This document shows, one piece after another, positions 16,272-25,789 of a DNA stretch of 54,020 nt. This stretch comes from Bacteroidales bacterium (lineage in GTDB: Bacteria; Bacteroidota; Bacteroidia; Bacteroidales; UBA12077). The translations under genes were made by a program, and so were the position numbers. The stretch lies in NCBI GenBank assembly GCA_021108325.1, contig JAIORB010000062.1:1-54020 (forward strand). Direction: 5' to 3'. Position 1 is the first letter of the stretch, and each line of letters opens with the position of its first letter. The notes under the pieces were generated by a model. That model was not told the DNA's origin, did no database searches, and saw nothing but the letters and a program-made list of their open reading frames with translations.

Positions 16272-19148
16272 TTACCTGTGGCAAATTTTCTTAAATGGAC
16301 AGTACTCACAATTACGGGTTTCTTCGGTTTGTGAAAATGAAATATCAGGATTGTATATATCACTAATAAGTTGATTTAAGTTATCGATAAAAACTTTGGC
16401 TATTGAGTTGTAATCATTTATATAGGCCTTGGTTTCGTTGTTAAAAATTCTATAATTGAAATTTTTATCGTACACTTTACGAACAGAATATACTCCCGGA
16501 GTAATTGGTAATTGTGGTTTTTGGTTCTCCTGATAAAACATAGAGTACAAACAGGTTTGAAAAACAGCACTGTTTTGATCATTCTTTTTATCAGAAAACA
16601 GAGCTTCAATATTCTTAAATTCCAGTTTGTCATTTCCTGTTTTGTAATCGATTATTCTAATGTGACTGTTTTGTTTATCAACCCTGTCGATTTTCCCACC
16701 AAGTTTAATCATTTCAGTTGCACCGTTTTTTGTAAGCGGAATTTCAATAACGTATTTGTCTTCGAGCGATAATATTTCAAAAGGAGCAAAGCTTTCATCA
16801 ACTTTAAGAATCTGAATAATATATTTTTCAATTAATTCACGAATAATGATATTTTTACCGGAATAATGAATTTTAATTTCGGATTTAAAGTATTCATCTT
16901 TAAAAGCCAGATCAATTGCCTTAGAAATATTTTCTTTATCGTTTAAAAGTTTTTTAATAATTTCGATATTTACTTCTTTACCAATAAAATCTTTGTATAA
17001 ATAATTCATTGCCTGATGCAGAATATTGCCAAATAAAGGCGCATCAATTTCTTCGGTCAACTCGTCTTGTTCGCGTAACTCAGCAATGTAACGGAAATAA
17101 AACTGCAAATGGCAACGCAAATAAGTACTTAAAGCACTTGGAGACAAATATTTCGATTCCTTAGAAGTTGATTGAAACTTGCTTAGTTTTTTAAGTATCT
17201 CATCGGATTTTTCAATATTAATCTCTTTGGCTTGAGTAATGTTAATATCGTAACGAAGACTTTTTTCAGTAATAACGAAATCTGATTCAAATTTTAACTG
17301 ATACAAGAAACGACTCATTTCGCCGGTTTGTAATCCTTCCGAATTTGAGTTGTAAATTAAAGTTATATTCTTTGCTCGTTGCAGTAATCTGTAAAAATAG
17401 TAGGCATATATTGCATCCTGATGCTCAATAGTTGGTAACCCAAAACCACGGCGCAGATTATAAGGAATAAACGACATTGCAGCTTCGGTTTTTGGGAAAA
17501 CACCTTCGTTTACCGATGTTATATAAATATTTTCAAAATCGAGCAAGCGGGTTTCAAGGATTCCCATAATTTGTAATCCGGAAAGAGGCTCTCCCGTAAA
17601 TGGAACCCGGAGACTCCTTATTATTTTTCGGATCAGACGAATGTAAGTCTCTGTTTTAATTTTGATCTGTTGTTCCTGCAATACATCTTTCAAACGATTA
17701 ATTGAAAGGTAAATATGATAGATATATTCTTTTTCAAGCGATGTCGTATGAATGGTGTTTTCCTGTCCCGTTTTTTTAAGCGAGTTATAAATTTGATGCA
17801 GAATGTTTAATATGTATTCTGATAATTCAAGGTAGGTGTTAGTTTTCGTAAAAATTACCTTAAAGAAATCACAGCTTGCTAATTCTTCACTGGTAATAAC
17901 AATTTTATTGTTCTTTTTAATAAACCGTAAAAGCTCATTTGCTTCCTTCGTAAATTGCGTATTTACATATTGATGACTGAGAATTGCAACAACATTCTTA
18001 TGATAAAATGTAAAACCATTTTTAGTTTCTTTCGCATTTTTTTGTAGTTCAATTACATGTTCCAATAAGCTGTAAACAGGAGTATTACTTACCGGATATC
18101 CCATTGTAATATTTACCTTGTCAATAGTATCGGGAACCGAATGCAAAACCGGAACAAGCAATTCTTCATCTGCTAACACGATGGCTGTTTTATTGGGCGA
18201 TTCAGTAATGTTTTCGTTCGATTCTTGCAGTTTTTGAGTAATAACTTTTGCTTGTCCAACATCCGATGGAACAGAAATAATCTCAATGTTCTTTTTTTGC
18301 GATAAAGATTTGAAAATATCTTTGTTCGATATGCTTAATGGCTGTTTATACTGATTTATATTTTCACGTAAAAAATATCCTGCTTCGTGATGTTGATTAT
18401 TGATGTAACTTTTATCATAATCCCAGTAAAAGTCGGCTAATTTGTTATTGTTTAAGTAATCGAAAAATTTCTTTTCGCAATTGTTAAGTGCATTAAATCC
18501 TATAAAAATATATTTTATGTATGGTAAGTCAATTTTATCGCTGCCTTTAATTTTATCAGCAACAGCTCTGTAAATCATCCCTTCATATGCGATTCCTAAT
18601 TCGTATAGCTTTTTATTAAATTGCTGATATATATCCGGTAAAACATTCCAGATGCTGATAAAATCTTCCTGGTGACCGGAGTGTTTATCGGGATCGAAAC
18701 TTTGCCAGAACTGTTTAATAGCTTCAACTTGTTCATTCGATAAATAGTTAAACTGATCCTGAATGGACTTTAAGGATTTAAGGTTTTTAAATAAATCATC
18801 GGGATTGACAAGATATTTATCAATATCGTCAAAATCGTTTAGCATCATTTCACCCCAGAAATAAAATTCATCGAAACTTTCTTCCGATTTTTTTATTTGT
18901 TTGTAAATACGGTATAATTCAAATAAAAGCTTGATGTTATCAGCAGTTATAAGACCCGAAACTTCTTGCATTAATTCATTTATGGTAGTTGTGGCTGGTG
19001 CCCACATTGGTTTATCAGTTAATTCCGAAAGGTATTTTTTAAAATAAAGACCAGCCCTGCGATTAGGAAATACAATACAAAGATCAGATATTTTTTCTCC
19101 GTATCTTGAGTATAGGTCTTGAGCTATATGTTTTAAAAACATGTCCAT
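16272..19148 (-). CDS. AddB-like nuclease subunit (PD-(D/E)XK family)
   Basis: This is a 958-residue partner of the helicase-nuclease at 20479, for double-strand-break end processing before RecA loading. The N-terminal part resembles an inactive helicase fold (DLCIVFPNRRAGLYFKKYL). Residues about 665-958 form the nuclease domain. It starts with SALSTYLRCHLQFYFRYI, has the catalytic core GGKIDRVDKQN...IRIIDYKTG, and ends in CEYCPFKKIC. Cys947, Cys950 and Cys956 together with the Cys of LRCHLQF match the 4Fe-4S cluster layout of AddB-type nucleases. The length suits AddB. It is separated from the helicase subunit by a radical SAM gene on the same strand. Confidence 0.85.
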   Translation of the reverse strand: MDMFLKHIAQDLYSRYGEKISDLCIVFPNRRAGLYFKKYLSELTDKPMWAPATTTINELMQEVSGLITADNIKLLFELYRIYKQIKKSEESFDEFYFWGEMMLNDFDDIDKYLVNPDDLFKNLKSLKSIQDQFNYLSNEQVEAIKQFWQSFDPDKHSGHQEDFISIWNVLPDIYQQFNKKLYELGIAYEGMIYRAVADKIKGSDKIDLPYIKYIFIGFNALNNCEKKFFDYLNNNKLADFYWDYDKSYINNQHHEAGYFLRENINQYKQPLSISNKDIFKSLSQKKNIEIISVPSDVGQAKVITQKLQESNENITESPNKTAIVLADEELLVPVLHSVPDTIDKVNITMGYPVSNTPVYSLLEHVIELQKNAKETKNGFTFYHKNVVAILSHQYVNTQFTKEANELLRFIKKNNKIVITSEELASCDFFKVIFTKTNTYLELSEYILNILHQIYNSLKKTGQENTIHTTSLEKEYIYHIYLSINRLKDVLQEQQIKIKTETYIRLIRKIIRSLRVPFTGEPLSGLQIMGILETRLLDFENIYITSVNEGVFPKTEAAMSFIPYNLRRGFGLPTIEHQDAIYAYYFYRLLQRAKNITLIYNSNSEGLQTGEMSRFLYQLKFESDFVITEKSLRYDINITQAKEINIEKSDEILKKLSKFQSTSKESKYLSPSALSTYLRCHLQFYFRYIAELREQDELTEEIDAPLFGNILHQAMNYLYKDFIGKEVNIEIIKKLLNDKENISKAIDLAFKDEYFKSEIKIHYSGKNIIIRELIEKYIIQILKVDESFAPFEILSLEDKYVIEIPLTKNGATEMIKLGGKIDRVDKQNSHIRIIDYKTGNDKLEFKNIEALFSDKKNDQNSAVFQTCLYSMFYQENQKPQLPITPGVYSVRKVYDKNFNYRIFNNETKAYINDYNSIAKVFIDNLNQLISDIYNPDISFSQTEETRNCEYCPFKKICHR

Positions 19149-19249
19149 TTATGTATAAGTTTAAAGTTCCAAGTTGAGCTATATGTTGCATGTTTCAGGT
19201 TTTATGCTGAAATTGCTATCTGCTGCTTACTTTATTCTTTTTCCTTTAT

Positions 19250-19293
19250 TATTAATTCATTATGCTATGAGTATTAATTCATTATGCTATGAG
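19250..19293. repeat. Perfect 22-base tandem duplication
   Basis: The 22-mer tattaattcattatgctatgag occurs twice head to tail (19250-19271 and 19272-19293). A fragment of the AGCTGTTAGC repeat family follows. Both are in the 229-base spacer between the AddB-like gene and the radical SAM gene. The AGTTTAA/AGTTCCA/AGTTGAG text at about 19158-19178 also has a period near 7. Confidence 0.8.
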
Positions 19294-19377
19294 CTGTTAG
19301 CCTTTAGTAATTAGATTTTTTAACTTGTTTGTCCACAAATCAAATTCATTATCTATTTTACTAATAAACTCTAACTG

Positions 19378-20337
19378 TCAACTGCCACTTGTCGACTGAA
19401 AAAGCCTTCCTTGCCATGTATCCAGTTCTTCCAGTCTTTTTTCAAATTTATTTAATATCTGATCATTACGGATTAATCCCCAACCCGGACCTGCTAAAAA
19501 ACGAGGTGGAACTTCACCTGCAAATCGCTCAACTACAAATTCGGGATTTAATCTTTCAAGAAATTGAATGAAAAAATCGATGTACCCAGGTAATTCAAAG
19601 AAATTGAAATTTTCAGGATGTTCCTTGTATTCCTTTTCAAACGCTGTTCCTTTAATAATTTGCAATTGGTGAAACTTAACGGTATCGAGCGGAAGAGAAG
19701 ATATTAGTTTTGCTTGGTTTAAAATATCTTCTTTTGATTCTCCTGGTAATCCAAAAATAAAATGTGCACCGGTTTTTAATCCGTATTGTTTTGTTTTTTT
19801 CAATGTTTCAACTGATTCTTCAAATGTATGCCCGCGATTAATTCTTTTAAGTGTTGCGTTATTGCACGATTCAATTCCATATTCAATTATGACATAATAT
19901 TTTTCAGAAAGCTCCCTGAAATATTCCAGTTTTTCATCATCAATACAATCAGGACGGGTGCCTATTACGAGACCTGCAATTTCGGGAATACTTAGTGCTT
20001 CATTGTAAATCTTTTTAAGTTTGTCAAGTGGAGCATAAGTGTTTGAATATGCCTGGAAATATGCTAAAAATTTGTTAGCCCTCCTGTATCGCTTTTCATG
20101 GAATTCAATTCCTTCATTTATTTGTTGTGTAATCGATTTGTCAGGTGTACAATACGAAGGATTAAAAGCATCGTTATTACAATAAGAGCATCCACCAATT
20201 CCTTTCGATCCATCACGGTTAGGACAGGTAAAACCTGCATCGATGGTTACTTTTTGCACACGTTCACCAAATGTTTGTTTAAAGTAATTACTGTATGCGT
20301 TAAATCTTCTGTTATGGCCCCAAGGGAATTCATTCAT
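19378..20337 (-). CDS. Radical SAM protein, TIGR01212/YhcC family
   Basis: This is a 319-residue radical SAM enzyme. The start MNEFPWGHNRRFNAYSNYFK is characteristic of the YhcC group. The cluster-binding Cys residues lie in GFTCPNRDGSKGIGGCSYCN, the long-spaced CxnCxxC form of this family. Other family landmarks are IGTRPDCIDDE, YGIESCNNATLKRINRGH and HFIFGLPGE. The precise reaction is not settled; homologues sit near tRNA-modification enzymes of the Elp3 type. It lies between the two subunit genes of the AddAB-like nuclease on the same strand, with a 140-base spacer of repeats upstream. Confidence 0.88.
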   Translation of the reverse strand: MNEFPWGHNRRFNAYSNYFKQTFGERVQKVTIDAGFTCPNRDGSKGIGGCSYCNNDAFNPSYCTPDKSITQQINEGIEFHEKRYRRANKFLAYFQAYSNTYAPLDKLKKIYNEALSIPEIAGLVIGTRPDCIDDEKLEYFRELSEKYYVIIEYGIESCNNATLKRINRGHTFEESVETLKKTKQYGLKTGAHFIFGLPGESKEDILNQAKLISSLPLDTVKFHQLQIIKGTAFEKEYKEHPENFNFFELPGYIDFFIQFLERLNPEFVVERFAGEVPPRFLAGPGWGLIRNDQILNKFEKRLEELDTWQGRLFQSTSGS

Positions 20338-20398
20338 GTTGTTGTTCTGCTACTAATTATGTTTATCGTAAATTTTATGTTTCTATATTATTTGTTAC

Positions 20399-20478
20399 AA
20401 GCTATTAGCTGTTTGCTTTTGGTTGTTAGCTTTCAGAATTTTAAATAAAGGCTAAAAGCTAATAGCAAAAAGCTAATT
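20399..20478. repeat. Inverted pair of the AGCTATTAGC repeat family
   Basis: AAGCTATTAGCTGTTTGCTTTTGG (20399 onward) is faced by GGCTAAAAGCTAATAGCAAAAAGC (from about 20450) in the opposite orientation. Together they could fold into a long hairpin between the AddA-like gene and the radical SAM gene. The same family occurs at 13106, 19287, 28635 and 38637. Confidence 0.7.
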
Positions 20479-23400
20479 TTATTTGATCTTTCGAATAAAA
20501 TTCAAATCTACATACCACAAATAACCTTCTATAACTTTGTTTTCCATTTTCCTCAAAATCTCCATATAAGATTCTACCTGTTTATGATGTTTTTCTTCTT
20601 CCTGTTCTCCAAATTTGTAATCGATCACAATTATTTTATTATTATTACTTATAACTCTGTCTGGTCGTGCAGTTTTTCCGTTTGTTAAAATAATTTCAGC
20701 TTCGGTTTTTATTTGCCATTCATCACTAAACCAGTTTTTTATTTGTTCGTTTTTAAATGTTTCTTCAATTTTTTGTTTGATATCCGGTTTTTCGTCCGGT
20801 GATATTTTTCCATCAAAAATAAGTTTATCTATGGCTTGTGAAATATCTTTTTCTGTTTTAATATTTTCAAAAATTTCGTGCATTACTTTTCCATGATTTA
20901 CTTTTTCGAAAGGAGCATTTTCCTGACCGGTAAAGAAGGAATTATCGTGCAATTTCAGTCGCAGTTTATTTTTAATATCAAATGATTCAAACTGATTAAT
21001 TTCAAATTCATCAGGTAAATCCTTTTTAACATCCATAACTTTCTTTAACTCTCCAAATTCAAATGAAGTTGTTTGTGTATTCCAATGGTCTGTAAAATCA
21101 ATTAAGGTTTTGTCTGTAGGATAGTTTTTGTAGTTCTGATAAGTGAAGAACAATAAATTACCAACATTAGATATTTTTTTTGTCTTATCCTTTAAAGGAG
21201 AAAAACAAAAAAGGTTCTCTTTAACCCGTGTAAATGCAACATAAAGTAGATTTAAGTTATCTACGTATGCATGCAATTTTTCTTTTAAATAATCAGGTTT
21301 AAATACTGTGTTTGAAAGTTTTCCTGAATATTTTACAGGAATTAAATCCAGCTGATCAAAAGGTTCTGCATCCGTTTTACACCATAAAATATTAGTTTGA
21401 TTCGATTTGTGATCAATATCCCAATTACAGAACGGAATAATCACATTTTTAAATTCCAGTCCTTTAGAGCTATGAATAGTTAAAATTCGAATTGCATCCT
21501 GATTTTCCGATACCGATAAGGTTTTCTTATTTCCTGTTTCTTCCCACCAATTAATAAAAGTATGAATATCAGAGGCTGATTTTTTACTGAAATCGAGCAC
21601 GATATCCAGGAATGCGTTTAAATAGGGGAGTTCTGCCTTTATTTCATTTAGCCTGAATAATCTTATAATTCGATCGGTTAATTCATAAACCGGAAGTTGT
21701 TTTATCTGATCTAAGGATTCAATAAATTCTTTTGGAAATAGTTTTTTTAGCCATTCTTCCTGTTCTTCTTTTGTATGATTTATTAACAGCTCATGAAGTT
21801 CAGCGTTCGATAATTCATCTGATTTTAAATAACAATTATACTCGTGTGCTATAAATGATAAGTTTATATCATCGTTTGAATCAAGAATATACTCCAGAAT
21901 TGATATAATAAATTTTACTAATGAAGAGTTTGCAATAAATAATGAATCATTCGATATGAAATCAAATTTATATTTTGTTTCCGATTGATTTTTATATTCA
22001 ATTAGCGTATTGGCTATATCCTGACCTTCTTTGCTCGATCTTACCAAAATTGCAATATCATTCAGATGATAAGCTTTTTCCTGTAAATCTTCTATTATTC
22101 CGGGTAATCTTGATTTTACTTCATCTTTCCACGAATCATATTCCTTTTCCGATAAAAATGTATGATTTATATATCCATCCTCTTTACTATTATTCTCCGG
22201 AATATTCTGAAATACATCCTGATAAGCATCTGTAATTTTAGTTTTGTAAGGATTGTCCAAATTTTCAGATTCAGTAAACTCACCATTAAAATTTTGCTGA
22301 AGTACTTGTGATGAATAAGAGAAAACCGAATTGTTAAAATCAATGATATTTTTACGGCTTCGCCAGTTGGTATTTAGTGCTTGTGTTTCGGGGTTAAATT
22401 GTATGAAATCTTTTTGTACTTCATCAGAAAGAATTTTCCAATCGCTGTTACGCCAACGATAAATTGATTGTTTTATATCGCCAACCAAAAGGTTCTTGCT
22501 TCCCTGTGCAAGACTATTGTTAATAAGTGGTTTGAAATTGTGCCATTGTGTTTTTGATGTATCCTGGAACTCATCAATCATAAAATGCTTATAAATGTTG
22601 CCTGTTTTTTCATAAATAAAAGGAGAATCGTTATTATCTATAATTATTTGAAGAAGTTTGGCAGAATCAGAAATCAAAAATATATTCTGTTCTTCACAAT
22701 ATTCTCTGAGTTTTCCGGAAATATCAGTCAGAATTCCAAGTGTGCGAATAAATTTTAAAATTTCAACCGACGAATAGTACTGAATGTAATTTTTAGAATA
22801 AAAGTTATTTATGCTTAATGCAAGTTCTTGGAGACCTTCACTAAATAATGATTCAATTAACTCTTTCTTTTCTGATGATTTTGTATGCCACTTAGTTACA
22901 TCCTCAACTCCTTTCAAGAAGTTTTTTCCCGGTGCAAATTCATTTTTTTGAACTGCTTTATAAAAATATCCAGCTGGGCCACTTGCTTTAAAACTAAAAT
23001 CATCCAACGTAAGACCTCTTGTTGCAATTAATTCAATAGCTTTCTTAGAATGATTCGTAATTGTGTTTTCAAATGTGGACTTGATCTGCTGTAATTCCTG
23101 ATTATAACTTTTCAGGAACTCTTTATCACTCATCTTTTTTATTAGCTTCTGGTTAAAAGCTTTATAATTTTCTTTAAATATTTCTTTAGCAAGTTTCAGA
23201 ATATCATCTTTAAAATCCCATTTATTTCCCTGTTCAATTTTATCAGATGCTAAATTAGAAAGCCATTTACGTAATTCAGTATTTTCGTCTAAATCAAGCA
23301 ATAAATTATCAATAACTTTTAATAAAATATCATTTTGATTTAATTCTATCGTGTATCCGGGTTGAATACCAATTTCACGGGTAAATGAGCGAATAATTTT

Positions 23401-23736
23401 TTGAAAAAATTTATCGATTGTACTGACCGAAAATTTTGAGAAATCGTGAAGTAGTAAAGATAAAATCTTACTTGCCTTGAGTTTAATTTCGACTTCCGAT
23501 AATTTATATTCGGTTTTAAGTTCTTCCAGATAATCTGATTTAATTCCTTTGGCTAGTTTGTTAAGTTCGCTCAGAATTCTGTTTTTCATTTCAGCTGTAG
23601 CCTTATTGGTAAAAGTAACAGCCAGTATTCTTCGGTAATTTTCAGGATATTTGAATAGTAGTTTTAAATACTCTTCGGTAAGTTTAAAAGTTTTACCCGA
23701 TCCTGCAGATGCTTTATATATGGTAAGTTGAGACAT
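20479..23736 (-). CDS. AddA-like UvrD-family helicase with C-terminal nuclease
   Basis: This is a 1085-residue superfamily 1 helicase-nuclease. Walker A is KASAGSGKTFKLTEEYL (residues 8-24). Walker B is FMIDEFQDTSKTQW. Other helicase motifs are LLVGDIKQSIYRWR, TIHSSKGLEFKNVIIPF and LLYVAFTRVKENLFCF. A PD-(D/E)XK nuclease closes the protein, with GKTARPDRVISNNNKIIVIDYKFG. It should unwind and resect double-strand breaks together with the AddB-like protein at 16272. It is the first gene of the minus-strand group and starts at MSQLTIYKASAGSGKT. Confidence 0.88.
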   Translation of the reverse strand: MSQLTIYKASAGSGKTFKLTEEYLKLLFKYPENYRRILAVTFTNKATAEMKNRILSELNKLAKGIKSDYLEELKTEYKLSEVEIKLKASKILSLLLHDFSKFSVSTIDKFFQKIIRSFTREIGIQPGYTIELNQNDILLKVIDNLLLDLDENTELRKWLSNLASDKIEQGNKWDFKDDILKLAKEIFKENYKAFNQKLIKKMSDKEFLKSYNQELQQIKSTFENTITNHSKKAIELIATRGLTLDDFSFKASGPAGYFYKAVQKNEFAPGKNFLKGVEDVTKWHTKSSEKKELIESLFSEGLQELALSINNFYSKNYIQYYSSVEILKFIRTLGILTDISGKLREYCEEQNIFLISDSAKLLQIIIDNNDSPFIYEKTGNIYKHFMIDEFQDTSKTQWHNFKPLINNSLAQGSKNLLVGDIKQSIYRWRNSDWKILSDEVQKDFIQFNPETQALNTNWRSRKNIIDFNNSVFSYSSQVLQQNFNGEFTESENLDNPYKTKITDAYQDVFQNIPENNSKEDGYINHTFLSEKEYDSWKDEVKSRLPGIIEDLQEKAYHLNDIAILVRSSKEGQDIANTLIEYKNQSETKYKFDFISNDSLFIANSSLVKFIISILEYILDSNDDINLSFIAHEYNCYLKSDELSNAELHELLINHTKEEQEEWLKKLFPKEFIESLDQIKQLPVYELTDRIIRLFRLNEIKAELPYLNAFLDIVLDFSKKSASDIHTFINWWEETGNKKTLSVSENQDAIRILTIHSSKGLEFKNVIIPFCNWDIDHKSNQTNILWCKTDAEPFDQLDLIPVKYSGKLSNTVFKPDYLKEKLHAYVDNLNLLYVAFTRVKENLFCFSPLKDKTKKISNVGNLLFFTYQNYKNYPTDKTLIDFTDHWNTQTTSFEFGELKKVMDVKKDLPDEFEINQFESFDIKNKLRLKLHDNSFFTGQENAPFEKVNHGKVMHEIFENIKTEKDISQAIDKLIFDGKISPDEKPDIKQKIEETFKNEQIKNWFSDEWQIKTEAEIILTNGKTARPDRVISNNNKIIVIDYKFGEQEEEKHHKQVESYMEILRKMENKVIEGYLWYVDLNFIRKIK

Positions 23737-23850
23737 TAATCATATCGTTATTATAGTATAAAATTAAATAAAATAATTCCTATTTAAGAATTATGTTATT
23801 AACAGGTATTAACTGTAATATTATCAGAAAGAAAATTCGCAATTTTTGAT

Positions 23851-23888
23851 CTGCCTGCCGAATGCCGTTAGGCAGGCGACTGGCAGGT
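23851..23888. repeat. CCTGCC/GGCAGG palindromic element
   Basis: CTGCCTGCCGAATGCCGTTAGGCAGGCGA and a trailing CTGGCAGG form a GC-rich palindromic element in otherwise AT-rich DNA. Related elements are at 25135, 38529 and 53853. It ends exactly at the TTTG box of the mnmA promoter. Confidence 0.7.
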
Positions 23889-23920
23889 TTGTAATTAATA
23901 ATAAAAAATAAATACCTTTG
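23888..23920 (+). promoter_or_regulatory. mnmA promoter
   Basis: TTTG (23888-23891), 21 bases, then TACCTTTG (23913-23920) match the Bacteroidota housekeeping promoter (TTTG, 19-21 bases, TAnnTTTG). The -7 box lies 31 bases before the mnmA start. Confidence 0.75.
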
Positions 23921-23951
23921 TATCCGTTATTATTTTTAGTGGATTAGATTT

Positions 23952-25118
23952 ATGGAAAAGGTAGTCATCGGAATGTCGGGAGGAGTTGATTCAAGTGTTG
24001 CTGCATATATTTTAATACAACAGGGATATGAGGTAATTGGTTTGTTTATGAAAAACTGGGATGATGCTTCAGTTACCTTAACAAGCAATTGTACATGGGA
24101 AGATGATTTGCTTTTTGCTGAAATGGTTTCAAAGAAATTAGATATCTCGTTGCATACTGTTGATTTAAGCGATCAATACAGAAAAAGAGTAGTAGATTAT
24201 ATGTTTTCAGAGTATGAACGCGGAAGAACTCCAAATCCTGATGTATTATGTAACAGGGAAATAAAGTTTGATTTATTTATTGACGAAGCATTAAAGCTTG
24301 GTGCTGATTATGTTGCCACAGGTCATTATTGCAGAAAAGAAACCAAAGAAATAAATGGTAAAACAATTTACAGATTATTAGCAGGTGCTGATCCAAATAA
24401 AGATCAGAGTTACTTTTTATGCCAGTTAAGCCAGAAGCAAATATCAAAAGTTTTATTTCCTATAGGAGAATTACTAAAGCCAGAAGTTCGCAAAATTGCC
24501 GATGAACAAGGTTTAGCAACTGCGAGCCGTAAAGATTCACAGGGAATTTGTTTTGTTGGAAAGGTTGATCTTCCTACTTTTTTGAAACAAAAGCTAAAAG
24601 CAAAAAAAGGTGATATTATTGAAATCCCTGAAAACTATTATAATAATTTGAATCCTTCTGATGAATTAATCGATATTTCAAAAGCATATCAATATAAGCG
24701 TGATGATGGAAAGGTAATTGCGGAGCACCATGGAGCTCATTTTTATACAATTGGTCAGCGAAAAGGTTTAAACATTGGTGGTACAGGAAAACCTATGTAT
24801 GTTATTGCTACTGATGTAAAAGAAAATATCGTTTACGTTGGCAGGGGGGATGAGCATCCCGGATTATATCGAAATGGATTGTTCATATCAAATGATGAAA
24901 CGCATTGGGTAAGACCTGATTTTAAACTTCAAGTCAATGAATCAAAAGATTTACTTATTAGAATACGTTATCGTCAGCTTTTACAAAAAGGAAAACTAAT
25001 AGCGAAACGAGAAGGCTTATATATAGTTTTTGAAAAACCTCAACGAGGAATTGCTGCAGGACAATTTGCTGCATGGTACGATAGTGATGAGCTAATTGGT
25101 TCCGGTGTGATTTACTAA
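23952..25118 (+). CDS. mnmA: tRNA-specific 2-thiouridylase MnmA
   Basis: This 388-residue enzyme makes s2U34 in Lys, Glu and Gln tRNAs by ATP-dependent adenylation and sulfur transfer. The PP-loop is GMSGGVDSSVAAYIL (residues 7-21). Cys100 (in PDVLCNREIKFD) and Cys200 (in SQGICFVGKVD) are the catalytic pair. GADYVATGHYCR and DQSYFLCQLS are family motifs. The C-terminal barrel ends in AAGQFAAWYDSDELIGSGVIY. The length is slightly above the E. coli protein and all key residues are present. It is monocistronic, with a strong promoter upstream. Confidence 0.97.
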   Translation: MEKVVIGMSGGVDSSVAAYILIQQGYEVIGLFMKNWDDASVTLTSNCTWEDDLLFAEMVSKKLDISLHTVDLSDQYRKRVVDYMFSEYERGRTPNPDVLCNREIKFDLFIDEALKLGADYVATGHYCRKETKEINGKTIYRLLAGADPNKDQSYFLCQLSQKQISKVLFPIGELLKPEVRKIADEQGLATASRKDSQGICFVGKVDLPTFLKQKLKAKKGDIIEIPENYYNNLNPSDELIDISKAYQYKRDDGKVIAEHHGAHFYTIGQRKGLNIGGTGKPMYVIATDVKENIVYVGRGDEHPGLYRNGLFISNDETHWVRPDFKLQVNESKDLLIRIRYRQLLQKGKLIAKREGLYIVFEKPQRGIAAGQFAAWYDSDELIGSGVIY

Positions 25119-25120
25119 AG

Positions 25121-25189
25121 TTCAGAGTTCAAAGCCTGCCTGTTGGTAGACAGGTTCAAATTTTAAGTTTCAAATTTCACACACACTAC
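25121..25189. repeat. Heptamer-period array interrupted by a palindrome
   Basis: The 7-base units TTCAGAG and TTCAAAG (25121-25134) are followed by the palindrome CCTGCCTGTTGGTAGACAGG (25135-25154). The units then resume as TTCAAAT, TTTAAGT, TTCAAAT, TTCACAC and ACACTAC (25155-25189). The palindrome sits exactly between two units, as if inserted there. Confidence 0.65.
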
Positions 25190-25260
25190 AAGCTTAGTTT
25201 AAGCTAGTATGAGATAAATATTACGATCCTGTAAATATTTTATAAAAAGATCATAAATAA

Positions 25261-25292
25261 TTTGCATTATGAACATATGTTCATTATCTTTG
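25261..25292 (+). promoter_or_regulatory. Promoter of the DUF134 locus with a 16-bp palindromic operator
   Basis: TTTG (25261-25264), a 20-base spacer and TATCTTTG (25285-25292) give an almost ideal Bacteroidota promoter. The spacer holds a perfect palindrome, ATGAACATATGTTCAT (25269-25284), that ends right at the -7 box. A protein bound there would block or reshape the promoter. The nearest candidate is the DUF134 protein made from this promoter, so autoregulation is inferred. The proper ATG of the regulator is 26 bases further on. Confidence 0.8.
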
Positions 25293-25318
25293 TATCGAAA
25301 ATCATAATTAAATATTTT

Positions 25319-25789
25319 ATGTCCAGGCCCGAAAATAATAGAATTGTACATGAGCCACCAATTTTTACTGATTTTAAACCAACTGGTGTAAGAGGAGTAT
25401 CATTGGATCAGGTTTTGCTTAATCTTGATGAATTTGAAGCTTTTCGTCTGGCCGATTATGTAGGCCTCTCGCACGAAGAAGCATCTGAAGAAATGGAGAT
25501 TTCAAGATCTACATTCACAAGGCTAATTGAGAAAGCACGTAAAAAAATTGCTGATTTTATTATTAATGGTAAAGTGCTGAATATAGATGGAGGTAATATT
25601 CATTTTCGTAATAATATAATTCGTTGTCAGAGTTGTGGACAAATGTTCAGAATGAAGTTTAATGAAATTATAACAGAATGTCCTGCTTGTCATTCAAAAA
25701 ATATATTGAACCTGGCAGGAGGTTTTGGTCATGGTAAATGTTGTAATAATAGAAACCAAAAAAAAGGAGGTAATTATGCCAAGAGGTGA
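25319..25789 (+). CDS. DUF134 family DNA-binding protein with zinc ribbon
   Basis: The start at ATG 25319 (MSRPENNRIVHEPPIF) is chosen because upstream in-frame ATGs fall inside the promoter. The product is 156 residues. The DUF134 domain contains a sigma-region-4-like helix-turn-helix: LDEFEAFRLADYVGLSHEEA, then SRSTFTRLIEKARKKIADFI. A C-terminal zinc ribbon has Cys pairs CQSCG and CPACH, and the tail is rich in Gly, Cys and His (GGFGHGKCCNN). DUF134 proteins usually accompany NifX-like and Mrp/MinD-like genes and are thought to regulate them. It overlaps the next gene by 14 bases. Confidence 0.88.
   Translation: MSRPENNRIVHEPPIFTDFKPTGVRGVSLDQVLLNLDEFEAFRLADYVGLSHEEASEEMEISRSTFTRLIEKARKKIADFIINGKVLNIDGGNIHFRNNIIRCQSCGQMFRMKFNEIITECPACHSKNILNLAGGFGHGKCCNNRNQKKGGNYAKR

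Noticed and set aside
16082..16294. Separate 70-residue gene
   Set aside because: Its frame differs from the coherent membrane-protein frame of the pseudogene and runs into the 3' end of the AddB-like gene.
25262..25318. Upstream ATG start for the DUF134 gene
   Set aside because: It would lie inside the promoter and its palindrome. The residues encoded there are hydrophobic and unlike the family, and the ATG at 25319 gives the family N-terminus.
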